Part shown: positions 10,999 through 19,048 of the stretch, in pieces
Layout of the letters: every line of letters begins with the position of its first letter
Numbering within the stretch: position 1 is the stretch's first letter
From: Luteimonas gilva
GTDB taxonomy: Bacteria > Pseudomonadota > Gammaproteobacteria > Xanthomonadales > Xanthomonadaceae
Direction: 5' to 3'
DNA length: 64,000 bases
NCBI RefSeq assembly: GCF_005239095.1
Contig: NZ_SZUA01000002.1
Location: 62,001-126,000 of the forward strand
The notes under the pieces: generated by a model
What the model saw: the letters and a program-made list of their open reading frames with translations, nothing else
What the model was told of the DNA's origin: nothing
Databases searched by the model: none
Translations under genes and position numbers: made by a program

Positions 10999-11409
10999 AT
11001 GTCGTATTCCGCCGTGTCCATGCAGCGCGAGAACGCGCAGATCAACATCACGCCCTTGGTCGATGTGATGCTGGTGCTGCTGGTGATTTTCATGATGACG
11101 ATGCCGGTGCTGTCGCAGCGCATCGACATGCTGCTGCCGCAGGCGTCGCCGGATCCGCCGGTTGCTCCCGCCGGACCCATCGAGCTGCGCATCGACAGCG
11201 TCGGCCAGGTGACCTGGAACGGTAGCCCGACCCCGCTCTCAGCCCTGGAAAACATGATGTCCGCGGAAGTGCAGCGCGATCCGGCCCAGCCGCCGCTGCT
11301 GCAGATCGACGCCGATCAGGATGCCGAGTACGAGGTGTTGGCGCGCGTGCTGGCTGCGGCGAAGAACGCGGATCTGCAGCGAGTGGGATTCGTCCGGAAC
11401 GCGCCTTAG
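10999..11409 (+). CDS. ExbD/TolR family protein, copy 3
   Basis: 136-residue third ExbD with the conserved [17 protein letters not shown] segment. Its periplasmic half is clearly related to copy 2: the stretch [15 protein letters not shown] is identical, and most of the rest is conservatively substituted (for example [18 protein letters not shown] versus [18 protein letters not shown]). It therefore looks like a duplicate of exbD2 placed beyond the operon terminator and a REPIN-like repeat, with its own expression signals. AGGGGAGGA precedes the ATG. Confidence 0.88.
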   Translation: MSYSAVSMQRENAQINITPLVDVMLVLLVIFMMTMPVLSQRIDMLLPQASPDPPVAPAGPIELRIDSVGQVTWNGSPTPLSALENMMSAEVQRDPAQPPLLQIDADQDAEYEVLARVLAAAKNADLQRVGFVRNAP

Positions 11410-11439
11410 CCGAGGAACGGTGCCGCTTCGAGCGGAGTG

Positions 11440-11772
11440 TCAGTCCTCGTCCTCGACCAGGACGACTTCCGCGACTGCGGCCTGCAGCGTTTGGAGCTGC
11501 GAGTCGGACAACGCGGCATGGGAAAGGACGAGAGATTCCAAGCCAGGAATGCGAGCGATCGCAACCAGGACCGGGAACGAGAGATTAAGGGCGTCGAGCG
11601 CAATCTGTTGGACGCCGCGAAGGTCCGGAAGATCAGCCACGTCGCGGTCGGTGGCGGCGACGTCCATCAGGGAGACGGCGAAATATTCCTCCCACACGCA
11701 CCCTCCGCCGATGGATTCGATATGCGCAATGATGGCCTCGTTCCGCGCGACGGCTTCGTTCGATAACTTCAA
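11440..11772 (-). CDS. small acidic leucine-rich protein, unknown function
   Basis: An open frame running on 5 bases after the pdxJ stop, ending in LVEDED. No ATG is available in the region downstream of pdxJ; the likeliest start is the TTG at 11772, preceded by GGGGTAGG, giving 110 residues. The C-terminal half has leucine-rich-repeat-like phrasing (LPDLRGVQQIALDAL, ARIPGLESLVLSHAAL). An ATG start far upstream would overlap most of pdxJ in another frame and is unlikely. Function unknown; coupling to pdxJ is inferred from spacing. Confidence 0.5.
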   Translation of the reverse strand: MKLSNEAVARNEAIIAHIESIGGGCVWEEYFAVSLMDVAATDRDVADLPDLRGVQQIALDALNLSFPVLVAIARIPGLESLVLSHAALSDSQLQTLQAAVAEVVLVEDED

Positions 11773-11777
11773 GATGC

Positions 11778-12536
11778 CTACCCCGGCCTTGCCGACAGAA
11801 TCCGCAGATAAGTTTTTACGGTACCAGCCAAGCCGTCGTACAAGGCTTCTCCGATCAGCGCATGCCCGATCGACACCTCGAGCAAGTTCGGCACCGCCGC
11901 GGCGAAATCGCCGAGATTCTGCTGACTGAGATCGTGCCCGGCATTCACCCCGAGGCCCGTAGCCTGCGCTTGGCGCGCCGTCGCGACGCAGGCGGCGAGC
12001 GCCGCGCTCGCATCGCCGCGCGCATGCGCTTCCGCGTAAGGGCCCGTGTAAAGCTCGATCCGATCCGCCCCGATTTCCGCCGCACGCCCCACGCCCTCGA
12101 CGCCGGCGTCGACGAACAAACTGACCCGGCAACCTAGCGCTTTCAATTCCGCGATCCGCGGCCGCAGCGCGTCGCTGTCGCGGCCGAAATCGAAACCGTG
12201 GTCGGACGTGATTTGGCCGTCGCCGTCGGGCACCAGCGTCGCTTGCGCCGGTCGCGCCAACGCGCACAACGCGGCGAACCCGGGGTAGCCGGCGCGCGGC
12301 GGCGCGAAAGGATTGCCTTCCAGGTTGAGTTCGACGCCGTATTCGCGGGTCAGCGCCGCCAACGCCAGCACGTCGTCGGCGCGGATATGGCGCGCGTCGG
12401 GACGCGGATGCACGGTGATGCCTTGCGCGCCGGCGTCCAGGCACGCGCGCGCGGCGCGGACCACGTCGGGCTCGGCGCCGCCGCGCGAATTGCGCAGCAC
12501 GGCGATCTTGTTGACGTTGACGCTCAGCGCCGCCAT
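11778..12536 (-). CDS. pdxJ: pyridoxine 5'-phosphate synthase
   Basis: PdxJ condenses 1-deoxyxylulose 5-phosphate with 3-amino-2-oxopropyl phosphate to make pyridoxine 5'-phosphate, the last step of DXP-dependent vitamin B6 synthesis. 252 residues from [19 protein letters not shown]; typical segments are [43 protein letters not shown] and [10 protein letters not shown], with SIGHALI near the end. An ATG 57 codons upstream in the same frame falls in the next gene and is rejected. Upstream neighbour on the same strand: a small membrane protein. Confidence 0.95.
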   Translation of the reverse strand: MAALSVNVNKIAVLRNSRGGAEPDVVRAARACLDAGAQGITVHPRPDARHIRADDVLALAALTREYGVELNLEGNPFAPPRAGYPGFAALCALARPAQATLVPDGDGQITSDHGFDFGRDSDALRPRIAELKALGCRVSLFVDAGVEGVGRAAEIGADRIELYTGPYAEAHARGDASAALAACVATARQAQATGLGVNAGHDLSQQNLGDFAAAVPNLLEVSIGHALIGEALYDGLAGTVKTYLRILSARPG

Positions 12537-12556
12537 CGCGTTTCCGATTTTGCGGA

Positions 12557-12820
12557 TCAGGCCGCGGGCGGTTCCGGCGGCGACTGCGAGGCCAGCTTGC
12601 GCGCCTCGGCCTGCTCGCGCAGGCGGCGCAGTTCGTCCGGATCCAGCATCAGGCTGGCGTCGCGGCTGACGCTGCCCACGCGGCTGGCGTACCAACCGTA
12701 GGCCCACAGCACCAGGAAAACGAGCGCCGCCAGCAGGCAGACCACCATCAGCAGCACCGAGGTGGTTTTCATCGCCACCACCATGGCCACCAGCGCGAGC
12801 AAGAGGTACAGCCAGATCAT
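12557..12820 (-). CDS. small inner-membrane protein
   Basis: 87 residues: two closely spaced hydrophobic helices (about 1-16 and 21-44, [20 protein letters not shown]), then a charged tail with [17 protein letters not shown] and a proline-rich end. The ATG is preceded by GGGAGA. It lies 20 bases upstream of pdxJ and is probably co-transcribed with it. I do not recognise a named family. Confidence 0.7.
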   Translation of the reverse strand: MIWLYLLLALVAMVVAMKTTSVLLMVVCLLAALVFLVLWAYGWYASRVGSVSRDASLMLDPDELRRLREQAEARKLASQSPPEPPAA

Positions 12821-12916
12821 CGCGTTCTCTCCCTTAGCGATGGGCGAAGTCTACCGCGTCGGCGCCGGACCCGGCGCGGCCCGTCCGCACGCCGAAACCG
12901 CCGGTCGGAACAGCCG

Positions 12917-14365
12917 TCACAGTAGCGGCGAAAGCAGCCGCGCCAGCGCCTCGGGCAGGCGGTAGCGCCAGAGCGACCGCGCGCGCTGGTCGTGCACGCG
13001 CGGCGCGTGCGACAGCTCGGATTCGATCAGCGCGGCCAGCTGCGCCGCCAGGGCGCGGTCGTGGAACAGCACGCTCAATTCGAAATTCAAGCGGAAGCTG
13101 CGGTGGTCGAAATTGGCCGAGCCGACCATCGCCCATTCGTCGTCCACCAGCAGCGCCTTGCTGTGCAGCATGCGCGGGCCGTATTCATAAACCTTCACTC
13201 CGGCCGCGAGCAGGTCGTCGAAATACGAACGCGCCGCGTAGGTCACCAGCCGCGAGTCGCTCATCTTGGGCACGATCAGGCGCACGTCCAGGCCGCCGAG
13301 CGCGGCCGAGGTCAGCGCCATCATCGCCGCCTCGCCCGGCACGAAGTAGGGCGTCGTCAACCAGACCCGGCGCTGCGCTTCGTGGATCGCGGCCACGTGC
13401 ATGCGATGGATCGCTTCCCAGGACGAATCCGGCCCAGAGGTCAGCACCTGGGTCGGGATCGTGCCGCCCCGCGCCGGCGGCGTGGCTTGAGCGACCTCGC
13501 CGATGAAGTCGCGGCGCCCGGTGGCGTAGGCCCAGTCTTCGGCGAACACCCGCTGCAGCGCGCGCACCGCGTCGCCTTCGATGCGCAGGTGCAGATCGCG
13601 GTAGGCGTCCGGACGCAGGCGTTCGTTCTCCTCGTCGGTGACGTTGATGCCGCCGGTGAAGCCGATCGCGCCGTCGACGACGACGATCTTGCGGTGCGTG
13701 CGCATGTTCAGCCACGGCCGCTTCCAGATCTTGCCGAAGCGCATCGGATGGAACCAGCACAACTCGCCGCCGGCATTCAGCAAAGGTTGGAAGAAAGCGC
13801 GCGGCGCGTTGCCCGAACCGACGGCGTCCAACAGCAGCCGCACCTTCACCCCCGCGCGCGCGCGTTCGACCAGCGCGTCCAGAAACAGTGCGCCGGTGCG
13901 GTCGGCGGTGTAGATGTAGTACTCCAGATGCACGTGATGCCGCGCCGAAGCGATCGCCTGCAGCAGCGCGTCGTAAGTCTGGCCGCCGTCCACCAGCAGC
14001 CGCACCTCGCGCGACGTGGTCGGCGGCAGCCCGGTCGACGCCTGCCCCAGCTTGGCCAATTCCACCGCCTCGGGCGCCGTCGGGAACGCTTCGGGCAGGG
14101 CGCCCATCGCGACGCGCGCGTGGCCGCGGCGCAAGCGCTGGCGTTTGATCTTTTGCGGGCCGAACACGTGATAGATCAGAAAACCCACGTAAGGCAGCAC
14201 CGCCAGTCCCAACAGCCAGCTCAGCGTCGCCACCGGCTCGCGTTTTTGCAGCACGATCCAGCCGCCCAGCCAAATCAAATAACCCAACCAGCCCAGCGCC
14301 AGGTAAAGGCGGATGTGCGGAATGGAAGCCAGCCACTGCCAGGCGTGTTGCAGCGAATCGAGCAT
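12917..14365 (-). CDS. cls: cardiolipin synthase (phospholipase D family)
   Basis: Membrane-bound enzyme that joins two phosphatidylglycerols (or related substrates) to make cardiolipin. 482 residues: two N-terminal membrane helices (about 17-40 and 45-66) and two HKD motifs, HRKIVVVDG at residues 224-232 with GFTGG following, and HSKALLVDD at 401-409 with GSANFD following. The length and helix layout fit ClsA. It is transcribed away from the divergent radical SAM gene, 56 bases apart. Confidence 0.93.
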   Translation of the reverse strand: MLDSLQHAWQWLASIPHIRLYLALGWLGYLIWLGGWIVLQKREPVATLSWLLGLAVLPYVGFLIYHVFGPQKIKRQRLRRGHARVAMGALPEAFPTAPEAVELAKLGQASTGLPPTTSREVRLLVDGGQTYDALLQAIASARHHVHLEYYIYTADRTGALFLDALVERARAGVKVRLLLDAVGSGNAPRAFFQPLLNAGGELCWFHPMRFGKIWKRPWLNMRTHRKIVVVDGAIGFTGGINVTDEENERLRPDAYRDLHLRIEGDAVRALQRVFAEDWAYATGRRDFIGEVAQATPPARGGTIPTQVLTSGPDSSWEAIHRMHVAAIHEAQRRVWLTTPYFVPGEAAMMALTSAALGGLDVRLIVPKMSDSRLVTYAARSYFDDLLAAGVKVYEYGPRMLHSKALLVDDEWAMVGSANFDHRSFRLNFELSVLFHDRALAAQLAALIESELSHAPRVHDQRARSLWRYRLPEALARLLSPLL

Positions 14366-14421
14366 CGGCGCGCGCGTTCAGTGTCGCAGGAGCTGCGACG
14401 GGATGGGCGTAGGCTAGCCGC

Positions 14422-15510
14422 ATGGGCGACGCAATCAAAGGCCGCGGCTCCACCGGCTATTTGCCGGGCCGTTACGAAGTCACCGTCAGCCAGGCGGTCG
14501 ACGACGGCTGGCACGACGGACGCGCCGACGCCGACGAGGAGATCGTCGAGCCCTTGCCGCGCACCCAGGTGCGCGAGGAATTCGCGCGTTCGGTCATCTC
14601 GCGCAACAAATCGCCGGACATCGCGTTCTCGCAATCGGTGAATCCGTACCGGGGCTGCGAACACGGTTGCAGCTATTGCTTCGCGCGGCCGTCGCACGCT
14701 TATCTGAATCTCTCGCCCGGGCTGGATTTCGAAACCAAGCTGTCGGCCAAGGTGAACGCGGCCGAACAACTGCGGCGCGAGCTGGCCAAGCCCGGCTACA
14801 AGCCCGCCACGATCGCGCTGGGCATCAACACCGACGCCTACCAGCCGATCGAACGCAAATGGCGGATCACCCGGCAACTGCTGGAGGTGCTGGCCGAAAC
14901 CAAGCACCCGGTATCGCTGATCACCAAGAACGCATTGATCGAACGCGATCTGGATCTGCTCGAAGCGATGGCCCGCGACCGCCTGGTCAGCGTGCATTTC
15001 TCGGTGACCTCGCTGGACAACCATCTCGCGGCCAAGCTCGAACCGCGCGCTTCGGCGCCGCATCGCCGGCTGAAGGCGATCCGCACCTTGAGCGAACGCG
15101 GGGTGCCGGTCGGCGTGATGTTCGCCCCGGTCATCCCCTGGGTGAACGACAAAGAGCTCGAGGCCGTGCTCGAATCCGCGCGCGACGCCGGCGCGCGCAG
15201 CGCGGGTTATGTGCTGTTGCGCCTGCCTTGGGAAGTGGCGCCGCTGTTCCGCGATTGGCTGCAGACGCATCTGCCGCAGCGCGCCGAGCATGTGATGAGC
15301 ACGATCCAGCAGATGCGCGGCGGCCGCGATTACGACTCGACCTTCGGCAAGCGGCAAACCGGCGAAGGCCCTTACGCCGACCTGCTCGCGCATCGCTTCG
15401 CCCTGGCGCTGAAGCGTTACGGCTATCCGGCCCGCGGCAGCTTCCCCGGCCTGGACGCCGGCAAGTTCGTGCCGCCGCGACCGCCTTCGCCGCAGGGCGA
15501 GTTGTTCTGA
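14422..15510 (+). CDS. PA0069 family radical SAM protein
   Basis: 362 residues. The cluster-binding motif is CEHGCSYC (CxxxCxxC spacing) in NPYRGCEHGCSYCFARPSH, typical of the PA0069/SplB-related group. Family segments include GLDFETKLSAK, LGINTDAYQPIE and SLITKNALIERD. The N-terminal MGDAIKGRGSTGYLPGRYE is also typical. The substrate is not established for this family, so no reaction is assigned. It is divergent from cls. Confidence 0.88.
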   Translation: MGDAIKGRGSTGYLPGRYEVTVSQAVDDGWHDGRADADEEIVEPLPRTQVREEFARSVISRNKSPDIAFSQSVNPYRGCEHGCSYCFARPSHAYLNLSPGLDFETKLSAKVNAAEQLRRELAKPGYKPATIALGINTDAYQPIERKWRITRQLLEVLAETKHPVSLITKNALIERDLDLLEAMARDRLVSVHFSVTSLDNHLAAKLEPRASAPHRRLKAIRTLSERGVPVGVMFAPVIPWVNDKELEAVLESARDAGARSAGYVLLRLPWEVAPLFRDWLQTHLPQRAEHVMSTIQQMRGGRDYDSTFGKRQTGEGPYADLLAHRFALALKRYGYPARGSFPGLDAGKFVPPRPPSPQGELF

Positions 15511-15912
15511 TCCGCCTCGTTCGCTTACTTACGCGTCAGATGCGGTGCGGCTCGTTACATGGACAAAGGCTTCCGGGCTGACGCCCGGGTTACTTTCTTT
15601 ACTGGCATAAAGAAAGTAACCAAAGAAAGTGCCTAACTTCATCGGCGGTGCGTGAAGTCGTATTTCTAGATGCGCCGGGCGTTGCAGCTGGACAGCACGC
15701 CGACTCTCGATCTCGGCCCGAAGTTTGATGGCAGACCATTAGTTGACGTCGCTTCGCTGCGTGGTCGCTGGCCGGCCTGGTGTGATGGAGTGCCGCGGCG
15801 GCCGCGCTTTTGAGGGCTCAGCAAGCGTGCGGCCCGGCCTGAATCCTCGCCCGCGCCGGGACGACGCCTATGTTCGCCACCCGCCGGTCCCTGGCCTACA
15901 CTCCCGCTTACG
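15511..15912. other. non-coding gap with stacked hairpins
   Basis: No gene seen. The notable part is 15573-15620: a 6-bp hairpin (CCGGGC-TGAC-GCCCGG) directly followed by a perfect 13-bp stem (GTTACTTTCTTTA / TAAAGAAAGTAAC, 6-base loop, 15589-15620). Neither is followed by a T run. The second palindrome resembles a dispersed Xanthomonadaceae repeat, from memory. The rest, with the promoter of the downstream kinase, shows nothing I can name. Confidence 0.5.
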
Positions 15913-17112
15913 ATGTCCGCGACCATCCCCGTCCCGGCCGCCCCGCCGTTGCACGATCCCGAGCGCGACGACGGCCGCCTTTTCCGCCTGGCCATGGCCT
16001 CCTCGGGCATCGGCATGGCGATCGTGGACCTGGGCGGCCATTGGCGCGAAGTGAATCCGGCCTTCGAAAAGATCTTCGGGTATTCGGCCGACGAGCTGGT
16101 CGGCCATCACGTCCTGGAGTTCACCCACCCCGAGGATCTGGAACTCAGCCGCGGCTATATGAGCAGCCTGGTGGAAGGCCGCATTCCGGTGCTCGACGCG
16201 CCCAAGCGCTACCTGCGCCGCGATGGCAGCGTGCTGTGGGCGCACCTGAACGTGGCGATGGTGCACGACGAAGCCGGTCGGCGCGCTTACATGATCGCCC
16301 AGGTGCGCGACATCAGCGCGCAGAAGCAGGCCGAGCAAGCGCTGCAGGCGCTCAATCGCCGGCTCGAACGGCGCGCCGCCGACCGCACCGCGGAATTGCT
16401 CGAAGCCAACCAGCAACTGCGCCAGTTCGCTTACGGCGTTTCGCACGACTTGCGCGGACCGTTGCGCGCGATCGACGGTTTCGCCGCGCAGCTCGAGCGC
16501 CACAGCGGCGCGGCGCTCGACGATACCGCCCGCGACTATCTGCACCGGATCCGCGACAACGCCGGCCGCATGTCCGGCTTGATCGACGGCCTGCTGGAAC
16601 TGTCGCGCGCCACCAGCGCCGAGCTCAAGCCGCAGGACGTGGATCTGAGCCTGCTGGCCGAATGGGTCGGCGCCGAATTGCAGGATGCCGAGCCGGATCG
16701 CCAGGCCCGCATCGACGTGCAGCAGGATCTGCACGTGCATGGCGACGAACGCCTGCTGAAATCCCTGCTCGCGCAGCTGCTCGGCAACGCCTGGAAGTTT
16801 TCCGTGGCGGGCGAGCCGGTCGCCGTCGAGGTGCGCGGCGCGCGCGTGCCCGAGGGAATGCAGCTCTCGATCCGCGACCGCGGCCGCGGCTTCGACATGG
16901 CCTATGCCGACAAGCTGTTCGAACCGTTCCAGCGCCTGCACGGCCAAGCCGAAGGCGGCGGCAGCGGGCTGGGCCTGGCGATCGCGCAGCGGATCGTGCT
17001 CCGCCACCGCGGCCGCATCTGGGCCGAATCGGCGCCCGGCGCCGGCAGCGCCTTCCATATCATCCTTCCCCATCCGGCCGACGGCCCCACCGGCAACGAG
17101 GACGCCCCGTGA
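15913..17112 (+). CDS. PAS-domain sensor histidine kinase
   Basis: 399-residue soluble histidine kinase with no membrane segment. A PAS domain (about 20-140, ending in ISAQKQAEQAL) is followed by a short coiled coil, a HisKA domain with the phospho-acceptor in FAYGVSHDLRGPLRAIDGF, and an HATPase domain with N (LLGNAWKF), G1 (IRDRGRGFD) and G2 (GGGSGLGLAI) boxes. It resembles bacteriophytochrome-type kinases that lack the chromophore modules. It overlaps the next gene by 4 bases (GTGA), so the two are translationally coupled. Confidence 0.9.
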   Translation: MSATIPVPAAPPLHDPERDDGRLFRLAMASSGIGMAIVDLGGHWREVNPAFEKIFGYSADELVGHHVLEFTHPEDLELSRGYMSSLVEGRIPVLDAPKRYLRRDGSVLWAHLNVAMVHDEAGRRAYMIAQVRDISAQKQAEQALQALNRRLERRAADRTAELLEANQQLRQFAYGVSHDLRGPLRAIDGFAAQLERHSGAALDDTARDYLHRIRDNAGRMSGLIDGLLELSRATSAELKPQDVDLSLLAEWVGAELQDAEPDRQARIDVQQDLHVHGDERLLKSLLAQLLGNAWKFSVAGEPVAVEVRGARVPEGMQLSIRDRGRGFDMAYADKLFEPFQRLHGQAEGGGSGLGLAIAQRIVLRHRGRIWAESAPGAGSAFHIILPHPADGPTGNEDAP

Positions 17113-17546
17113 GCGACAAAGACATCCTGCTGATCGAGGACAACCTGGACGACGTCGAGCTGACCCGGATCGCGTTCACCGAGGCCGGCATCGCCCACCG
17201 CTTGATGGTGGTCAGCGACGGCGCGGCTGCGCTGGATTATCTGTTCGCGCGCGGCCAGTACGCCGACCGCGATCCGCTGGAACTGCCGTCGATCATCCTG
17301 CTGGACCTGAACCTGCCCAAGGTCGACGGCCGCGAAGTGCTGCAGGCGATCCGCGACAACCTGGTGACGAAAACCTTGCCGGTGGTGGTGCTGACCACCA
17401 GCGCCGAGCCGTTCGACGTCGAAGCCAGCTATGCGCTGGGCGCGAACAGCTACATCCAGAAGCCGGTGGATTTCGAGCAGTTCGTCGGCGCGGTCAAGCA
17501 GATCGGCTTGTATTGGCTGGTGCTGAACCGCCCGCGCCAGGAATGA
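17109..17546 (+). CDS. single-domain response regulator (Rcp1-like)
   Basis: 145-residue stand-alone receiver domain. Acidic pocket in LLIEDNLDD, phospho-acceptor aspartate in IILLDLNLPKVDG, switch threonine in VVLTTS and conserved lysine in IQKPVDF. No output domain. The insert FARGQYADRDPLELPS is typical of the Rcp1 type partnered with phytochrome-like kinases. It begins with GTG at 17109, overlapping the kinase stop, so it is almost certainly that kinase's partner; the downstream target is unknown. Confidence 0.9.
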   Translation: MSDKDILLIEDNLDDVELTRIAFTEAGIAHRLMVVSDGAAALDYLFARGQYADRDPLELPSIILLDLNLPKVDGREVLQAIRDNLVTKTLPVVVLTTSAEPFDVEASYALGANSYIQKPVDFEQFVGAVKQIGLYWLVLNRPRQE

Positions 17547-17846
17547 ATCCGTGCGCGCGGACACGCGCGCGCACGAGCGCCGGCTCGCTTGGCAGGTAAC
17601 GCATCCGCGCCGCCAAACCGGACAGTCGCGGCGCGAAAATCGCACTGTTCAATCCTGAAACGGCGCGCCTGCGAACGGCGCCGCCGCATAAACACGGGCG
17701 TGCGGTCGCGCTTCGCGCTGCGCATCGCGCCCGCCAGCATAGGCGACGGAAACGGCGTTTCAAGCCTGCAACGTTTTTCGATGACAGATTTAACGCCGCC
17801 CTTACAACGCAAATAAAAAGCCTGCCGAATCAATAGCTTTCGGCGT
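17547..17846. other. non-coding gap upstream of the amyloid-like operon
   Basis: No gene supported. A 75-codon open frame (17589-17816) is arginine- and serine-rich without a ribosome site and looks like chance. The stretch probably holds upstream activating sites for the sigma-54-type promoter at 17847, but I could not pick a convincing palindrome; ACAGT and ACTGT half-sites at 17622 and 17644 are the only weak candidates. Confidence 0.4.
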
Positions 17847-17863
17847 TGGCACGCATATCGCTT
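17847..17863 (+). promoter_or_regulatory. sigma-54 (RpoN) type -24/-12 promoter of the fap-like operon
   Basis: TGGCACGCATATCGCTT matches the RpoN consensus TGGCACG-N4-TTGCW with one change (TTGC to TCGC). The invariant GG and GC dinucleotides are present with exactly 10 bases between them. The inferred transcription start is about 17873, 44 bases before the first gene. RpoN promoters need an enhancer-binding activator, and one is encoded at 29330-30718. Confidence 0.65.
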
Positions 17864-17916
17864 TGCTTCCCCCGCCACCGTGCTCCGCGGCGGCCTTTTG
17901 GATACGGGGAAAGCGA

Positions 17917-18435
17917 ATGCGCCGACCGAATACCACCCTCGTCTTGCGTGCCTGCGCTGCGTTGATCGGCGCATTGCTGGCGCCGTTCGCGTCCGCTCAA
18001 CAGGCGCCCGCGCAAGAGGATCCGGGATTCGTGATCGCGCGCACCGTGAATCCGCGCATCGCCTATCGCGGCATTCCCACCGAAGACAATCCGATCAAGG
18101 TGCGGGCGACGACGTTCCCCGCGCACATCTTCCACGGCACCTTGGATAACGCGCTGGGCGATGCGTTGGGCGACAACGAGCTCAACGGCGCCACCGGTTC
18201 GGGCGGCCTGGTGCTGAAGGCGACGCGCGACATGCTCGGCACGAGCGCGCCGATCGGCGCGGCGGGCATGGGCATGGCCGGCGTGTCGGCCGGCGGCGGC
18301 ACCCCGCTAGGAATGGGCGCGACGGTCGGCGGATCGGTACGCGGCGCGACCGAAGGCTTGGGCGGCACCATCACCGGCGCGTTGTCGAACGCGATGTCGC
18401 AAACCTCGGTCGGCGTTTCGCGGAGCACGCCATGA
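17917..18435 (+). CDS. secreted protein in the FapA position of a Fap-like amyloid operon
   Basis: 172 residues with a signal peptide (cleavage about ASA-QQ, residue 27). The mature part has a conserved-looking block (NPRIAYRGIP, NPIKVRATTFPAHIFHGTLD, then ALGDNEL) and a glycine/alanine-rich tail (about 110-160). ATG 17917 is chosen because the signal peptide starts there; the upstream in-frame ATG at 17863 falls inside the promoter. In Pseudomonas FapA is a periplasmic protein that modulates fibre assembly; here the role rests on position and export. Overlaps the next gene by 4 bases. Confidence 0.7.
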   Translation: MRRPNTTLVLRACAALIGALLAPFASAQQAPAQEDPGFVIARTVNPRIAYRGIPTEDNPIKVRATTFPAHIFHGTLDNALGDALGDNELNGATGSGGLVLKATRDMLGTSAPIGAAGMGMAGVSAGGGTPLGMGATVGGSVRGATEGLGGTITGALSNAMSQTSVGVSRSTP

Positions 18436-19016
18436 AGCGCGCTTCGCTCGCCCTCCTCGCCGCGCTGCTGGCGCCGCCGGCCTTCGCGCAGAGCGCGCAG
18501 GCCGTGATCGACGCCGGCGTCGGCGCCAACAGCCAAGGCCGCATCGCGATCAATCAGGCCGCCGGCGTGGGCAATGCGCAAGCCAATCTCGCCGCACTGG
18601 CGCACGCGCAGGAAGGCCTGGGCCTGGCCGATACGCACAGCGATCAGCGCGCCGCCAATACGCATCGCGCGGTCGCCGCCGATGCGGCGATCGGCGCCGG
18701 CGCGTTCGACGGCGTCAGCGGCGCGTTTTCTCTCAACCAAGCCGCAGGCGATTCCAACCTGCAGCTCAACACGCTTTCCATCGGTAGCGGCGGCGGTTCG
18801 CTGATCGCGCTCGCGGACGACGCGGCGCTGGCCGACACCGCCACTACCGGCACCAGTACTGAGGGGGCTGCAACCGCAACGCCCGATCGCCGCGCCGTCA
18901 TCGATCTCGATGCGTTCCGCGGCGGTCAGGGGGTGGTACAGGTCAATCAGACCGCGGGAGTCGGGAACCTCTCGACCAACGCCATCGTGCTTCAGCTTCC
19001 GGGTAGCACGCCTTAA
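18432..19016 (+). CDS. secreted NQ-repeat protein, FapB-like minor fibril/nucleator candidate
   Basis: 194 residues with a signal peptide ending APPAFA-QS. The mature part holds three degenerate repeats centred on NQ-x-A-G-x-x-N: INQAAGVGNAQANL (40-53), LNQAAGDSNLQLN (101-113) and VNQTAGVGNLSTNA (171-184), separated by alanine/aspartate-rich linkers. Such Asn/Gln-bearing imperfect repeats are the hallmark of Fap and curli amyloid subunits. Unlike the next two proteins it has no cysteine. FapB nucleates FapC in Pseudomonas; the nucleator role here is inferred from order and repeat type. Confidence 0.75.
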   Translation: MKRASLALLAALLAPPAFAQSAQAVIDAGVGANSQGRIAINQAAGVGNAQANLAALAHAQEGLGLADTHSDQRAANTHRAVAADAAIGAGAFDGVSGAFSLNQAAGDSNLQLNTLSIGSGGGSLIALADDAALADTATTGTSTEGAATATPDRRAVIDLDAFRGGQGVVQVNQTAGVGNLSTNAIVLQLPGSTP

Positions 19017-19048
19017 ACCCGTTGTAACCACGTCACAGGAGAGATCAC

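Noticed and set aside
11773-12444. Long ATG-started version of the small leucine-rich gene
   Set aside because: It would overlap almost all of pdxJ in another frame with Arg-rich sequence; only the part after pdxJ looks protein-like.
15589-15620. 13-bp perfect palindrome as a transcription terminator
   Set aside because: No T run on either strand after the stem; more like a dispersed palindromic repeat.
17589-17816. 75-codon open frame upstream of the amyloid-like operon
   Set aside because: No ribosome site, Arg/Ser-rich, and it occupies the expected upstream regulatory region of the sigma-54-type promoter.
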